Origin: Dysgonamonadaceae bacterium
GTDB taxonomy: Bacteria; Bacteroidota; Bacteroidia; Bacteroidales; Azobacteroidaceae
DNA: 64,000 nt
Direction: 5' to 3'
Assembly: GCA_031253625.1 (NCBI GenBank)
Contig: JAIRVZ010000122.1
Location: forward strand, 1-64,000
Both the position numbers and the translations under genes were made by a program. Within the stretch, counting starts at the first letter, position 1. Each line of letters begins with the position of its first letter. The notes under the pieces were generated by a model, which made no database searches, was not told the DNA's origin, and worked only from the letters and a program-made list of their open reading frames with translations. Shown piece after piece: positions 55,096 to 64,000 of this stretch.

Positions 55096-55701
55096 ATGAT
55101 TTCTGTTTATAATATCAAACCCAAATTTCAGGCATTTCTGCAACCTGTTTTGGATTCGCTCCACAAAATGGGAGTAACGGCTAATCAAATCACAATTGGT
55201 TCTCTGTTTTTATCTCTCATTATTGGGCTCTTATTTTGGTTTGCCGATGTGTATCATGTGTTTTTTCTTGCCTTGCCCATCGGACTTTTCTTGCGAATGG
55301 CATTGAATGCTTTGGATGGAATGATGGCTCGAACATATAATCAACAATCAAAAAAAGGAGAACTATTGAATGAATTGGGCGATGTGGTTTCCGATTTATT
55401 CATCTTTTTTCCTTTGTTAAAGTTTGAACAAACGAGTTTGTACCTTATCGTTATATTTATCAGTTTAAGCGTTGTAAATGAGTTTGCGGGATTATTGGGA
55501 AAAGTTATATCGGGACAAAGAAGATATGAAGGACCCATGGGGAAAAGCGACCGGGCTTTTATAATGGGACTGTATGGTTTACTTGCTTTTTTATATGTTG
55601 ATATAACACTTTACTCCATCTATATATTTGTGGTTATTAACGCTCTACTTATATTGAGTACGGCAATTCGTGTAAATAAAACATTGAAATCAAATGGATA
55701 A
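55096..55701 (+). CDS. CDP-alcohol phosphatidyltransferase family protein
   Basis: 201 residues, membrane protein with about six helices. The signature D-G-x2-A-R-x8-G-x3-D-x3-D is present as ALDGMMARTYNQQSKKGELL followed by NELGDVVSD, with asparagine where the first aspartate of the last pair is expected. The NELGD variant seems usual for this subfamily. It joins a CDP-activated lipid with an alcohol such as inositol or glycerol phosphate; acceptor unknown. It overlaps cdsA by 8 bp, and CdsA makes its CDP-diacylglycerol. Confidence 0.9.
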   Translation: MISVYNIKPKFQAFLQPVLDSLHKMGVTANQITIGSLFLSLIIGLLFWFADVYHVFFLALPIGLFLRMALNALDGMMARTYNQQSKKGELLNELGDVVSDLFIFFPLLKFEQTSLYLIVIFISLSVVNEFAGLLGKVISGQRRYEGPMGKSDRAFIMGLYGLLAFLYVDITLYSIYIFVVINALLILSTAIRVNKTLKSNG

Positions 55702-56647
55702 AATATTTCATTTAAGGATTTTCGAGAACAATGATATTTTAATCATTGTCGGACTGATTTTCGGTATATTGAGTATTGTTTCTCTTGGACTTTTCATTTT
55801 CGGAAAAATAAAGCCGGAAGCTAATATCAGAGAACTTAAATCCCGCACCAAATCATGGTGGGTTATGTCGATAATGTTCATCGGAGCAACTGTTTTCAGT
55901 ACAAAAATCTCTTATATTGCCATCGCATTTCTTTCGTTTGTCGCATTTCGAGAAATTTATTCTCTATTAGGATTCAGACAATCAGACCGACGTGCAATCT
56001 TTTGGGCATTTTTGGCGATACCCATACAATATTATTTGGCTTACCTTGGTTGGTACGGTGCATACATCATATTTATTCCTGTTGTAATGTTCTTATTTTT
56101 ACCGTTACGCTTGGTATTAAAAGGAGATACGAAAGGAATTGTAAGTTCAATGGCAGGTTTGCAATGGATATTGATGTTGACGGTATTTGGTATCAGCCAC
56201 ATGGCTTATTTACTATCGCTCCCCGATATAGAAGGATTTAATGCCGGAGGTCGCGGATTGTTGCTATTTCTTGTTTTTCTCACGGAAATCAATGATGTTA
56301 TGCAATTTGTTTGGGGTAAATTATTTGGAAAACATAAGATTATACCGAAAGTAAGTCCCAATAAAACATGGGAAGGATTCATAGGGGGAGTTATTTCTAC
56401 CACGGCCATTGGATACGGACTTGGCTTTTTAACGCCATTAAGTACCGGATACCTGTTGTTAGTTAGTTTTCTTGTTGCAATAGCAGGCTTTGTAGGAGAT
56501 GTGGTAATGTCGTCCGTCAAAAGAGACGTTGGCGTGAAAGATACCGGAACAGCCATTCCCGGACACGGAGGAGTTTTAGACCGGATTGATTCGTTGGCTT
56601 ATACTGCTCCCATATTTTTTCATTTGGTTTATTATATAGCTTATTGA
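55694..56647 (+). CDS. cdsA: Phosphatidate cytidylyltransferase
   Basis: 317 residues, about eight membrane helices. The CDS signature is VMSSVKRDVGVKDTGTAIPG then HGGVLDRIDSLAYTAP. A preceding conserved stretch is VSPNKTWEGFIGGVISTT. It makes CDP-diacylglycerol from phosphatidate and CTP in the inner membrane. The 8-bp overlap with the CDP-alcohol transferase gene fits a joint phospholipid step. Confidence 0.95.
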   Translation: MDKIFHLRIFENNDILIIVGLIFGILSIVSLGLFIFGKIKPEANIRELKSRTKSWWVMSIMFIGATVFSTKISYIAIAFLSFVAFREIYSLLGFRQSDRRAIFWAFLAIPIQYYLAYLGWYGAYIIFIPVVMFLFLPLRLVLKGDTKGIVSSMAGLQWILMLTVFGISHMAYLLSLPDIEGFNAGGRGLLLFLVFLTEINDVMQFVWGKLFGKHKIIPKVSPNKTWEGFIGGVISTTAIGYGLGFLTPLSTGYLLLVSFLVAIAGFVGDVVMSSVKRDVGVKDTGTAIPGHGGVLDRIDSLAYTAPIFFHLVYYIAY

Positions 56648-56673
56648 TAGTTAAGCGCAAGCAGTAGACAGCA

Positions 56674-57828
56674 ATGAATAACAATCTCAAACAAAACAAC
56701 GAATATAAAAAGTGGCTGACCGACATTAAAAAACGGATTAAGCAGACGCAAATAAAAGCGGCAATAAAGGTAAATACCGAATTATTGCGTCTTTATTGGG
56801 ATTTGGGTGAGGAAATTGTAGAAAAACAACTTAAATCTCAATGGGGCGACACGGTTATTCGGCAGTTGAGTTCAGATTTGAGAGAGGAATTTCCAAATGT
56901 ACAGGGATTTTCAGAAAGGAATCTTTTATATGCGAAACAATTATATTCCTTTTATAATCAAGAAGATAAAATACTGCAACAAGTTGTTGCAGTATTGCCA
57001 AAAAAACAAATCCCAATTACGCAACAAGTTGTTGCGCAATTACCGGACAAACAAACTTCAATTGTCCAGCAAGTTGCTGGACAATTAGAAAACCACCCCA
57101 TTTTTCAAATTCCTTGGGGACATAATTTATTGATAATAACCAAATGCCAATCCATAAAAGAAGCCCTCTTTTACGTTCAAAAAACCATACAAAATGGTTG
57201 GAGCCGTTCAATGCTCACGCATCATCTCGAACTGAATCTGTATGAGCGTGAAGGTAAAGCCGTTACCAATTTTGCCAGCACACTCCCTGCTCCGCAAAGC
57301 GATTTAGCTATGCAAACCTTGAAAGACCCCTATATATTTGACTTAATGACATTAACCGAAAAATATAATGAGCGGGAATTGGAAGACGCTTTAACGGAAA
57401 ACATCACAAAATTTCTGCTTGAACTGGGTGCCGGTTTTGCATACGTCGGACGACAAGTCCCTTTGAATATCGACGGTACGGATTACCCTGTTGATTTATT
57501 GTTCTATCACTTAAAATTGCGTTGTTTCGTTGTGATTGAATTGAAAACCGTTAAATTTGTTCCCGAAACAGCCGGAAAAACAAGTTTTTATTTATCTGCC
57601 ATTGACGATTTGATGCGTCACCCGACAGATAATCCGACTATCGGTTTGATTATTTGTAAAAACAAAAACAATCTTGTTGCCGAATATGCTTTACGAGGTA
57701 TAAATCAGCCTATTGGTATTTCGGAATATCAATTAACAAAAGTATTTCCCGAACAATTTAAAGGCAGTTTGCCTTCGATTGAAGAAATTGAAGAGGAATT
57801 AAATAGCATGAAAAAAAACAAAAATTAA
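56674..57828 (+). CDS. YhcG/DUF1016 family PD-(D/E)XK nuclease-like protein
   Basis: 384 residues. N-terminal DUF1016 domain (about 10-95, YWDLGEEIVEKQLKSQWGDT, FPNVQGFSERNLLYAKQLYS), then a repetitive linker at about 99-138, IPWGHNLLIITKCQ, and a C-terminal PD-(D/E)XK domain with DYPVDLLFYHLKLRCFVVIE then LK (D and E-x-K positions). Such proteins are associated with mobile or defence genes; enzymatic activity is inferred. The linker is coded by three 45-bp units, each with a 27-bp palindrome and reading (I/T/V)-QQV(V/A)... No restriction or phage genes are adjacent. Confidence 0.9.
   Translation: MNNNLKQNNEYKKWLTDIKKRIKQTQIKAAIKVNTELLRLYWDLGEEIVEKQLKSQWGDTVIRQLSSDLREEFPNVQGFSERNLLYAKQLYSFYNQEDKILQQVVAVLPKKQIPITQQVVAQLPDKQTSIVQQVAGQLENHPIFQIPWGHNLLIITKCQSIKEALFYVQKTIQNGWSRSMLTHHLELNLYEREGKAVTNFASTLPAPQSDLAMQTLKDPYIFDLMTLTEKYNERELEDALTENITKFLLELGAGFAYVGRQVPLNIDGTDYPVDLLFYHLKLRCFVVIELKTVKFVPETAGKTSFYLSAIDDLMRHPTDNPTIGLIICKNKNNLVAEYALRGINQPIGISEYQLTKVFPEQFKGSLPSIEEIEEELNSMKKNKN
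56970..57086. repeat. Three 27-bp palindromes with exact 45-bp spacing in the YhcG gene
   Basis: Palindromes at 56970-56996, 57015-57041 and 57060-57086, each two 13-bp arms around a central G. Left arms: AATACTGCAACAA, AATTACGCAACAA, AATTGTCCAGCAA. The first and third pair without mismatch; the second has one mismatch. The middle of each arm differs between units while pairing is kept. Confidence 0.92.
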
Positions 57829-57832
57829 AAAC

Positions 57833-58475
57833 ATGCAAGCACTTTTTCTAAAAATAATTTATAGTGTCGTTATTCGTAACTTTTTGAAACTGATTGTCGG
57901 CGTCAAATTCGACAAAGCAGATTTTTTGTTGCAAGAAAAACAGTTTATTATAGTGGCTAACCATAACAGTCACATGGATACTATGGCATTGATGGCATCT
58001 TTACCATCTTCCATCATTCATCATTCATAAAGTGAAGCCTGTGGCTGCTGCCGATTATTTTGGTAAAACTAAATTCAGAGCAGCAATAAGCAATTATTTC
58101 ATAAACACCTTGTTGATTTCTCGAAAAGGAGGAAGTGCCATTCAAACAATGAAAAAAGCATTGGACAACGGTAATTCGTTGATTATATTTCCCGAAGGCT
58201 CACGCGGAGAACCTGATAGCGAACAACAAATGAAACCGGGAGTTGCCCTATTGCTTTCTCTTTGCCCCGATGTGAAATATGTTCCTGCGTATATGTTTGG
58301 AATGGGAAGAATCATGCCTAAAGGCGATAGCTTAATTGTTCCTTACGATTCTATTTTGATATATGGCAAGCCAACTCTTCCCCATTCAAATGAAACAAAA
58401 GAAATTTTGGCGCAGATTGAAAATGACATGAAAGAATTAAAAAATAAAGTGAAAAACAGAGATTCCGGCATATAA
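57833..58475 (+). pseudogene. Lysophospholipid acyltransferase, frameshifted by a 7-bp duplication
   Basis: Two reading frames together give one PlsC protein of about 212 residues. The first part (57833-58030) holds FIIVANHNSHMDTMALMASL with the HX4D block (HMDTM reads as NHNSHMD), then reads into a stop after SSIIHHS. The second (58032-58475) holds VKPVAAADYFGKTKFRAAIS, LLISRKGG, and LIIFPEGSRGEPDSEQQMKP (block III, EGSRG). At the junction ATCATTC is present twice (58013-58019 and 58020-58026). Removing one copy gives PSSIIHKVKPVAAADYF, as in intact relatives. Either a true mutation, a switchable repeat, or a sequence error. It lies between the YhcG gene and hexokinase. Confidence 0.85.
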
Positions 58476-58513
58476 CATAAAAATTAAATTAATCCATAAA
58501 AAACAATTGTAGT

Positions 58514-59716
58514 ATGAAAGAGAACATTTTTGCCCTGACAACAGAAGAATTGAAAGGCATTGCGAATAATCTTCAAGTAAAAATCGAAGAAGGTCTTATA
58601 AAAGATGGTATGGAAATTTCAGACATACCCACTCACATCGTTCCTAAAAAGGACATCAAAGACGGAAAAGTATTGGCACTCGATTGGGGCGGTACTAACT
58701 TCAGAGCAGCTATCGTTGAGTTTAAAAACGGTAACCCTACCATTTTAGAGGCTAAAAAGAAACCTTTATCTGCCAAAGAAACAACAGGATTCAAACAAGA
58801 TGACTTACATCGGGAAATGGCTGCTTTGATTAGCGAACTTCAAAACTTGGATAAAAGCGTTACCCAAATTGGTTATTGTTTTTCCTATCCTGCCAAATCA
58901 GAATTAAACGGAGATGCTACTCTTTTGCGTTGGACCAAAGGAATCGAGATTTCCGAAATGGTAGGAAAACCCGTTGGCGTATCATTCCTCAACTACTTGA
59001 ACAATCACAAAAGTATCGACACTACCTTTACAAACATCAAGGTTATCAACGATACGGTTGCCTGTTTGTTTGCCGGATTAAGCGAAGCCGGCTATGATAC
59101 TTACATGGGACTGATTGTCGGAACCGGTACCAACATGGCAAGTTTAATGCCTTTGAACAAGATTGAAAAATTAGACAGCAAAGAAACCGGCTTAATTCCT
59201 GTCAATCTTGAATCCGGCAACTTCCAACCTCCTTATTTGACGGTTATAGATGGTTTGGTCGATGCTATGTCGAATAATAAAGGATTTCAACGTTTCGAAA
59301 AAGCAATTTCCGGAGGATATTTAGGAGAAATTTTTAAGATGGTTTTCTGCGAAGAAAAAATCAAATACGATTTTGATGGCGGAGATTTAGCCAAAATGAT
59401 TAGAAACCCTGATGAATACTCGGAAGAAAAAGTAGCTGTTGCCCGTTGGATTGAAGACAGGTCGGCTAAACTTGTTGCTGCTTCTTTGGCAGGTTTAGTG
59501 CAAGTGTTAATCGCACAGGAAAAATCAATCAAAAATATTTGTTTGGCAGCAGATGGCAGCGTTTTTTGGAGTAAGCATCAAAACAATAAACCATATTACA
59601 AAGAACTTGTTGCAAAAGAATTGCAAAGCTTGTTACCTGCCGGAGTGAGTGTTGCGATTATTGACGAAATGTCTGATCCTAATCTGGTTGGTTCGGCTAT
59701 TGCTGCATTATCGTAA
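58514..59716 (+). CDS. Hexokinase family protein
   Basis: 400 residues. Actin-like ATPase fold of eukaryote-type hexokinase: VLALDWGGTNFRAAIVEFKN (phosphate-1 loop), FCFSYPAKSELNGDATLLRW, INDTVACLFAG (catalytic aspartate), GLIVGTGTNMASLM, LESGNFQPPYL, and the C-terminal LAADGSVFWSKH. Length as in Bacteroides hexokinase, which phosphorylates glucose and related hexoses in the cytoplasm. It stands alone, about 38 bp after the broken acyltransferase gene. Confidence 0.92.
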   Translation: MKENIFALTTEELKGIANNLQVKIEEGLIKDGMEISDIPTHIVPKKDIKDGKVLALDWGGTNFRAAIVEFKNGNPTILEAKKKPLSAKETTGFKQDDLHREMAALISELQNLDKSVTQIGYCFSYPAKSELNGDATLLRWTKGIEISEMVGKPVGVSFLNYLNNHKSIDTTFTNIKVINDTVACLFAGLSEAGYDTYMGLIVGTGTNMASLMPLNKIEKLDSKETGLIPVNLESGNFQPPYLTVIDGLVDAMSNNKGFQRFEKAISGGYLGEIFKMVFCEEKIKYDFDGGDLAKMIRNPDEYSEEKVAVARWIEDRSAKLVAASLAGLVQVLIAQEKSIKNICLAADGSVFWSKHQNNKPYYKELVAKELQSLLPAGVSVAIIDEMSDPNLVGSAIAALS

Positions 59717-59751
59717 ACTTGATGCTCTCGTTAATAAAATAGAAACAAGTT

Positions 59752-60750
59752 ATGAAAAACATCATTATTCTATTTATGGCACTATTATTAGCCGGTTGTG
59801 CAAAAAAAGAACCGGCAAACTACGAAATCGCCACTTGGTATGGTTTCAAACAAGCAGCCATAAGCTACACTTTCGACGATCAAACTCCCAAGCAATTTAC
59901 GGTAGCCATTCCTATGTTGGATGAATTCGGTTTCAAAGCTACTTTGTATCCTGTAGTGAATTGGGGACGTTGGGACGAAATCAAACAAGCTGCTGCCAAC
60001 GGACACGAAATTGGCAGTCATACGGTTTCGCATCCGAGATTGAGTACACTTTCAATAGCTGATCAAGAAATGGAATTAAGGGATTCAAAAGCTTTCATCA
60101 ACGAGCAGCTGAGTTCGTTAAGAATCGATTGTAATACAATTGCTTACCCTTATTGTGATGCGAGCGACCTCGCGATTACCGCCAAGTATTATATCGCGGC
60201 ACGAAACTGTGCAACGCAAATTGCACCTTCAACACCGGAGGATTATTACAATATTCCTGCGATTCTTTGCGGTGATCAGGGAAACACTCAATCTTTGGAA
60301 GACTTCCGGCAATGGTTCAACTCTGCCGCTGATACAAACGGATGGTGTATTTTGTTATTTCATGGGATAGATGATGATGGAGGATATTCTCCTGTAACAT
60401 CCGAGGTTTTTCGGCAAAGCCTCGAATACCTCGACAACAAAAGAGAAACTTACTGGGTTACTACTTTCCGAAATGCCGTACTCTACGCAAAAGAGCGAGA
60501 TGCAGTATCGGTAGTCGAAAAGCAATGTACAAAATCTGAAATTACCATCGCAGTTACTAATACATTAGATAATACGGTTTATAATCTTCCATTAACTATT
60601 CGTCGCTCTTTACCGGCCGGATGGAAAAAGGTAGAGGTAAAACAAAACGACCAAGTAATATCTTCTGATATTGTAACTATCGATCAAAGCAAATACATAG
60701 TATTCGATGCAATTCCCAACAGAGGAATGGTTTTTATCAAACGGCAATAA
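59752..60750 (+). CDS. Polysaccharide deacetylase family lipoprotein
   Basis: 332 residues. Signal peptide with lipobox (MKNIIILFMALLLAGC, cysteine 16). NodB-type domain: AISYTFDDQTPKQFTVAIPM (TFDD for the catalytic aspartates), GHEIGSHTVSHPRLSTL (HxxxH zinc site), IAYPYCDASD, and CILLFHGIDDDGG. Members remove acetyl groups from glycans. A C-terminal beta-rich tail (about 255-332) follows the catalytic part. Substrate not known. Confidence 0.9.
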   Translation: MKNIIILFMALLLAGCAKKEPANYEIATWYGFKQAAISYTFDDQTPKQFTVAIPMLDEFGFKATLYPVVNWGRWDEIKQAAANGHEIGSHTVSHPRLSTLSIADQEMELRDSKAFINEQLSSLRIDCNTIAYPYCDASDLAITAKYYIAARNCATQIAPSTPEDYYNIPAILCGDQGNTQSLEDFRQWFNSAADTNGWCILLFHGIDDDGGYSPVTSEVFRQSLEYLDNKRETYWVTTFRNAVLYAKERDAVSVVEKQCTKSEITIAVTNTLDNTVYNLPLTIRRSLPAGWKKVEVKQNDQVISSDIVTIDQSKYIVFDAIPNRGMVFIKRQ

Positions 60751-60812
60751 AACAACATGTAACGTGTACACAACAATGTGAAACAAGATAATGAAAAAAT
60801 ATCTTGAAAATA

Positions 60813-60844
60813 TTTGCATGAATTGTTGAAAGTACATACATTTG
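60813..60844 (+). promoter_or_regulatory. Promoter of the secreted protein gene at 60925
   Basis: TTTG at 60813-60816, 20 bp, TACATTTG at 60837-60844. The leader is about 75 nt, ending in an AT-rich stretch (TTTTATTTTTTTATTTTTTA) before the ATG. Confidence 0.65.
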
Positions 60845-60924
60845 CAGCATTATTGTAACATTTTGTAACAATATAGTGAGTTTTAATTAAATTTTATTTT
60901 TTTATTTTTTAAACAGTATTAATC

Positions 60925-61734
60925 ATGAAAAAAATTGTACTTATTTTAGCAGTTCTTATTATGAGCTTTGGTGCTTTTGCACAACAATATCAAATCGCTA
61001 TCGATTTTGCCGACGATGCCGAAGGAACAGAATATCCGGCATTTCGATTTAATGGAGGAGGTTCACTAGGCGTATTGGAAGCCGGAGTAGCCACAGTGGT
61101 TGCGAATCCTGTTGGAGCCGGAAATTGTGTTCAATTTACAGTTTCAAATTGGGACCAAGCGATTAAGGTCGCTACAGTTGAAATTCCTGCAAGTGTAAAC
61201 GCAACTTTAGGAAATTTTGCAAGTATTTCTGTTGACGGACTTTCAGCCGCTGTAGAATACAAAGAAGCGTTAGTAAGACTTAGTGCTCCTGTTGAAATAA
61301 CAACAGATCCTACTCCTATTTTTGGAGCTGACGATTATAAACCAGTTGTAGGTGCAAACGCTTGGGCTACTACTTTCATGTCGCTTAACGAAGATGGAGA
61401 GGTTCAGATGTTTTACAATTACAACCCGGAAGAACCAAGAACCCCTATCATTAAGATTTCAGGAAAAGCAGCTAATCCGATTGTTGCCGCAGGTGATGAA
61501 GATTTAAAAACCTTCGACGTTTATGTTGGTTTTAATGACAACAAATTTACCTATAGCTTAAGTAATATCATTTTGACATTCGACTTGGCTACAAGCACAA
61601 TACAAACTAAAGTTGCAGATGCTAATGCAGTTGGCTATTACAACCTGATGGGTGTAAAATTGTCGCAAGCTCCGGAAAACGGAATTTACATTATCAAATA
61701 CGATAATGGCACAGCAGCAAAAGTTATGAAATAA
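60925..61734 (+). CDS. Secreted hypothetical protein with C-terminal sorting-like tail
   Basis: 269 residues. Signal peptide (1-20, MKKIVLILAVLIMSFGAFAQ). The middle is a beta-rich domain I do not recognise (YPAFRFNGGGSLGVLEAGVA, AVEYKEALVRLSAPVEITTD). The last 33 residues, from GYYNLMGVKLSQAPENGIYI to TAAKVMK, resemble the short C-terminal domains (NLxGxKV... GxYIIxxxxGxxxKV) that in many Bacteroidota sit at the end of type IX-secreted or surface proteins; export by that route is inference. It is followed by a terminator. Confidence 0.8.
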   Translation: MKKIVLILAVLIMSFGAFAQQYQIAIDFADDAEGTEYPAFRFNGGGSLGVLEAGVATVVANPVGAGNCVQFTVSNWDQAIKVATVEIPASVNATLGNFASISVDGLSAAVEYKEALVRLSAPVEITTDPTPIFGADDYKPVVGANAWATTFMSLNEDGEVQMFYNYNPEEPRTPIIKISGKAANPIVAAGDEDLKTFDVYVGFNDNKFTYSLSNIILTFDLATSTIQTKVADANAVGYYNLMGVKLSQAPENGIYIIKYDNGTAAKVMK

Positions 61735-61758
61735 GCTTTTTTCGATAAGTTTTGTAAA

Positions 61759-61790
61759 GAAGGTGTCTCAAAAGCGAGGCACCTTCTTTT
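61759..61790 (+). terminator. Terminator of the secreted protein gene
   Basis: GAAGGTGTCTC (61759-61769) and GAGGCACCTTC (61776-61786) form an 11-bp stem with one G-U pair, then TTTT at 61787-61790. It ends 3 bp before the convergent mutS. Confidence 0.85.
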
Positions 61791-61793
61791 ATT

Positions 61794-64000
61794 TTATTTC
61801 CCCTTCAATATCCGCTTGATTTCATTCAGTTTGTTCAAAGCCTCAACCGGAGTTAAATTATTAATATCCAAATTATTGATTTCGTCGCGAACTTGCGAAA
61901 GTACAGGGTCGTCTAATTGAAAGAAACTGAGTTGAAAACCTTCTCGCTCGGAAGATATTTTCTTCATCGGCTTGGCTATGCCCATTTTGCGGTTATCCGT
62001 TTCCAATTGAGATAAGATTTCGTTTGAACGTTTCACAATACTTTGAGGCATTCCTGCCATTTTAGCCACATGAATACCAAAACTGTGTTCACTTCCACCT
62101 TTGACTAATTTACGCAGGAAAATAACTTTGTTATCGACTTCTTTTACAGACACATTGTAATTTTTGATGCGCTTGAAAGACTTCTCCATTTCGTTCAATT
62201 CATGATAATGCGTGGCAAAAAGCGTTTTAGCCCTTGCCTTGGGATGCTCATGAATATATTCTACAATCGACCAAGCAATGGAAATTCCGTCGTAGGTTGA
62301 AGTTCCGCGGCCTAATTCATCAAACAAAATCAAGCTGCGAGAAGAAATATTGTTCAGAATATCGGATGCCTCGTTCATTTCAACCATAAAAGTCGACTCG
62401 CCCAACGAAATATTATCACTTGCTCCTACGCGAGTAAAAATTTTATCTACCAAACCGATTTTTGCCGATTCGGCCGGTACAAAAGAACCGATTTGAGCCA
62501 TTAAAGTTATCAATGCCGTTTGACGTAAAAGCGCAGATTTACCCGCCATGTTCGGACCGGTAATAATAATAATCTGTTGCGTTGTATTATCCAAATAAAC
62601 GTCATTAGCGATATAAGGCTCTCCCGGAGGTAATTGTTTTTCAATAACCGGATGTCGGCCACCCGTAATGTCGAGGGCATCTCCGTCTTCAATTACCGGA
62701 CGTATATATTTATTTTGTTGAGCAGATTTAGCGAACGACAACAAACAATCCAAATTGGCGATCAAATTGGCATTCGTTTGAATGGGAGCAATATAACTCA
62801 TTAATTCCAATATCAAATCGTTAAACAGCTTTGACTCTAATGCCAGAATTTTATCTTCCGCTCCCAATATTTTTTCTTCGTAAACTTTTAATTCTTCAGT
62901 AATGTAACGCTCCGCATTAACCAAAGTTTGCTTGCGAATCCAATCTGAAGGCACTTTATCTTTATGGGTATGCCGTACTTCGATATAGTAACCAAACACA
63001 TTATTATAACTTACTTTCAACGACGGAATACCTGTCCGCTCGCTTTCGCGTTGCTGAATTTGAAGCAGGTAGTCTTTACCGGAATACGCTATTTGACGTA
63101 ATTCATCAAGTTCCGTATTTACACCATGACGGATTGTACTTCCTTTACTCAATAAAATAGGTGGATCTGGCGTTATTTCCCGCTCGATTTTGTCCCTAAT
63201 CAACCGGCAAACATTTAATTGATCACCAATCCTGCGTAGACTTTCATCATCCGAATTCAAACAAACCTCTTTGATAGGCTCAATGGCATTCAAAGCTACT
63301 TTCAGTTGTACGACTTCCCGCGGGTTTACTCTCCCGACAGCCACTTTAGAAATGATACGCTCCAAATCGCCAATCAAACTGAGTTGTTGATCCAATAAGT
63401 CTTTCATTTCCGGATTGCGAAAGAAATATTCCACAACCGACAATCTGTCTTCAATCAATTTAACCTCTTTCAAGGGGAAAATAATCCAACGTTTCAACAT
63501 GCGGGCACCCATGGGAGTCGTTGTTTTGTCCAAAACACTCAACAACGATTTTCCGCCGTCGTTCATTGTATCCAATAATTCCAAACTGCGGGCGGTAAAT
63601 TTATCCAAACGCACATAGCGGTCTTCTTCTATGCGGGAAAGCGAGGTTATATGACTTATCTGTGTATGTTGGGTAAGATCTAAGTAATGTAAAATCGCTC
63701 CGGAGGCAACAATCGCTTCTGTTAGATTATTCACTCCGAATCCTTTCAGATTTTTGGTTTCGAATTGTTTCGTCAAACGGTCGCGGGCGCAATCTTCAGT
63801 AAAAACCCAGTCTTCCATTTCGAAAGTCAGGAATTTGGTTCCAAAAGATTCTTCAAATTGTTTCCGTTTATTTCTTTCAAAAAGCACTTCTTTCGGAGAA
63901 AAATTATTCAGCAGCTTATCTACATAATCTGCAGGGCCTTGTGCCGTCAAAAACTCTCCAGTAGAAATATCCAAAAAAGCGACACCACAAATACTTTTAT
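61794..64000 (-). CDS. mutS: DNA mismatch repair protein MutS (5' end outside window)
   Basis: About 735 C-terminal residues; the reading frame stays open past the window end and continues upstream of [12 protein letters not shown] as KSICGVAF, so the methionine that a TTG would give at 63974 is not the start. Seen: connector and lever/core domains, clamp ([13 protein letters not shown]), Walker [21 protein letters not shown], Walker [26 protein letters not shown], and the C-terminal dimerisation part ending in [13 protein letters not shown]. It recognises mismatches and starts repair with MutL. The N-terminal mismatch-binding domain with its Phe-x-Glu is mostly outside. Confidence 0.95.
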   Translation of the reverse strand, partial: KSICGVAFLDISTGEFLTAQGPADYVDKLLNNFSPKEVLFERNKRKQFEESFGTKFLTFEMEDWVFTEDCARDRLTKQFETKNLKGFGVNNLTEAIVASGAILHYLDLTQHTQISHITSLSRIEEDRYVRLDKFTARSLELLDTMNDGGKSLLSVLDKTTTPMGARMLKRWIIFPLKEVKLIEDRLSVVEYFFRNPEMKDLLDQQLSLIGDLERIISKVAVGRVNPREVVQLKVALNAIEPIKEVCLNSDDESLRRIGDQLNVCRLIRDKIEREITPDPPILLSKGSTIRHGVNTELDELRQIAYSGKDYLLQIQQRESERTGIPSLKVSYNNVFGYYIEVRHTHKDKVPSDWIRKQTLVNAERYITEELKVYEEKILGAEDKILALESKLFNDLILELMSYIAPIQTNANLIANLDCLLSFAKSAQQNKYIRPVIEDGDALDITGGRHPVIEKQLPPGEPYIANDVYLDNTTQQIIIITGPNMAGKSALLRQTALITLMAQIGSFVPAESAKIGLVDKIFTRVGASDNISLGESTFMVEMNEASDILNNISSRSLILFDELGRGTSTYDGISIAWSIVEYIHEHPKARAKTLFATHYHELNEMEKSFKRIKNYNVSVKEVDNKVIFLRKLVKGGSEHSFGIHVAKMAGMPQSIVKRSNEILSQLETDNRKMGIAKPMKKISSEREGFQLSFFQLDDPVLSQVRDEINNLDINNLTPVEALNKLNEIKRILKGK

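Noticed and set aside
56970-57086. CRISPR-like array, because of regular 45-bp spacing
   Set aside because: Only three units, all in frame in a nuclease gene, and the palindromes vary while the spacing codes for a continuous peptide; no cas gene is present.
63974-64000. MutS starting at 63974
   Set aside because: That codon is TTG, and the frame continues upstream with conserved MutS residues (CGVAFLD), so the start is beyond the window.

Overview
The window looks like chromosomal DNA of a low-GC Bacteroidota bacterium, most likely order Bacteroidales. The gene families fit this: a three-gene quinol:fumarate reductase with a single cytochrome b subunit, long Bacteroidota-type LepB, DUF4254 next to a family 9 glycosyltransferase, GH95 and GH43 carbohydrate enzymes, a SufBCD-S cluster, and a hexokinase of the Bacteroides kind. 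The promoters fit too: many genes are preceded by TTG/TTTG, a 19-20 bp spacer and TAnnTTTG, the signature of the Bacteroidota primary sigma factor. No transposase, integrase, tRNA, rRNA or CRISPR array was recognised, and no gap between genes exceeds about 220 bp.

Layout. 1-2157: two glycosyltransferases, the first cut by the window edge. 2259-5685: frdCAB. 5828-14182: a long minus-strand run (PASTA protein, rluD, ddl, acyltransferase, metH, metF) behind one good promoter. 14379-14531: rpmH. 14698-16928: FkbM methyltransferase overlapping ahcY. 17147-22087: ORF6N protein, fba, Uma2-like nuclease, radical SAM, GH3 enzyme. 22098-26359: rpoN, gcvH, purE, ispG, maf. 26405-28645: two lipoproteins and a flavin-binding protein. 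28660-33827: rsmF, an RsmI-like methylase, GT2, DUF4254, GT9. 33890-34470: a small gene plus PIN toxin. 34482-39905: dapB, lepB, a degenerate LepB paralogue, wbqC, and a split 5'-nucleotidase. 39902-45377: sufBCD, an ORF6N gene, sufS. 45440-50680: a GH43/oxidoreductase fusion divergent from a GH95 fucosidase. 50755-56647: zupT, rsmA, flippase, pepD, a CDP-alcohol phosphotransferase, cdsA. 56674-61734: YhcG/DUF1016 nuclease, a broken acyltransferase, hexokinase, a deacetylase lipoprotein, a secreted protein. 61794-64000: mutS, cut by the window edge.

Metabolically the window carries much of the methyl cycle (metF, metH, ahcY), anaerobic fumarate respiration, Fe-S assembly, phospholipid synthesis (cdsA, a CDP-alcohol phosphotransferase, acyltransferases) and cell-envelope glycosylation.

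The most unusual layer is at DNA level. Several unrelated families of long inverted repeats are scattered through gaps, and at least three lie inside open reading frames without breaking them (a glycosyltransferase, metH, rsmF). Separately, two protein families often linked to defence or mobile DNA (YhcG/DUF1016 and ORF6N) carry short palindromes inside their coding sequence. The arms of these palindromes differ between copies while mostly staying complementary, and in the YhcG gene three of them repeat with an exact 45-bp period. This covariation suggests that the DNA palindrome, not only the protein, is under selection; it is the best candidate here for an undescribed system. A signal-peptidase paralogue that has lost both catalytic residues and the GH43-oxidoreductase fusion are the main protein-level oddities.
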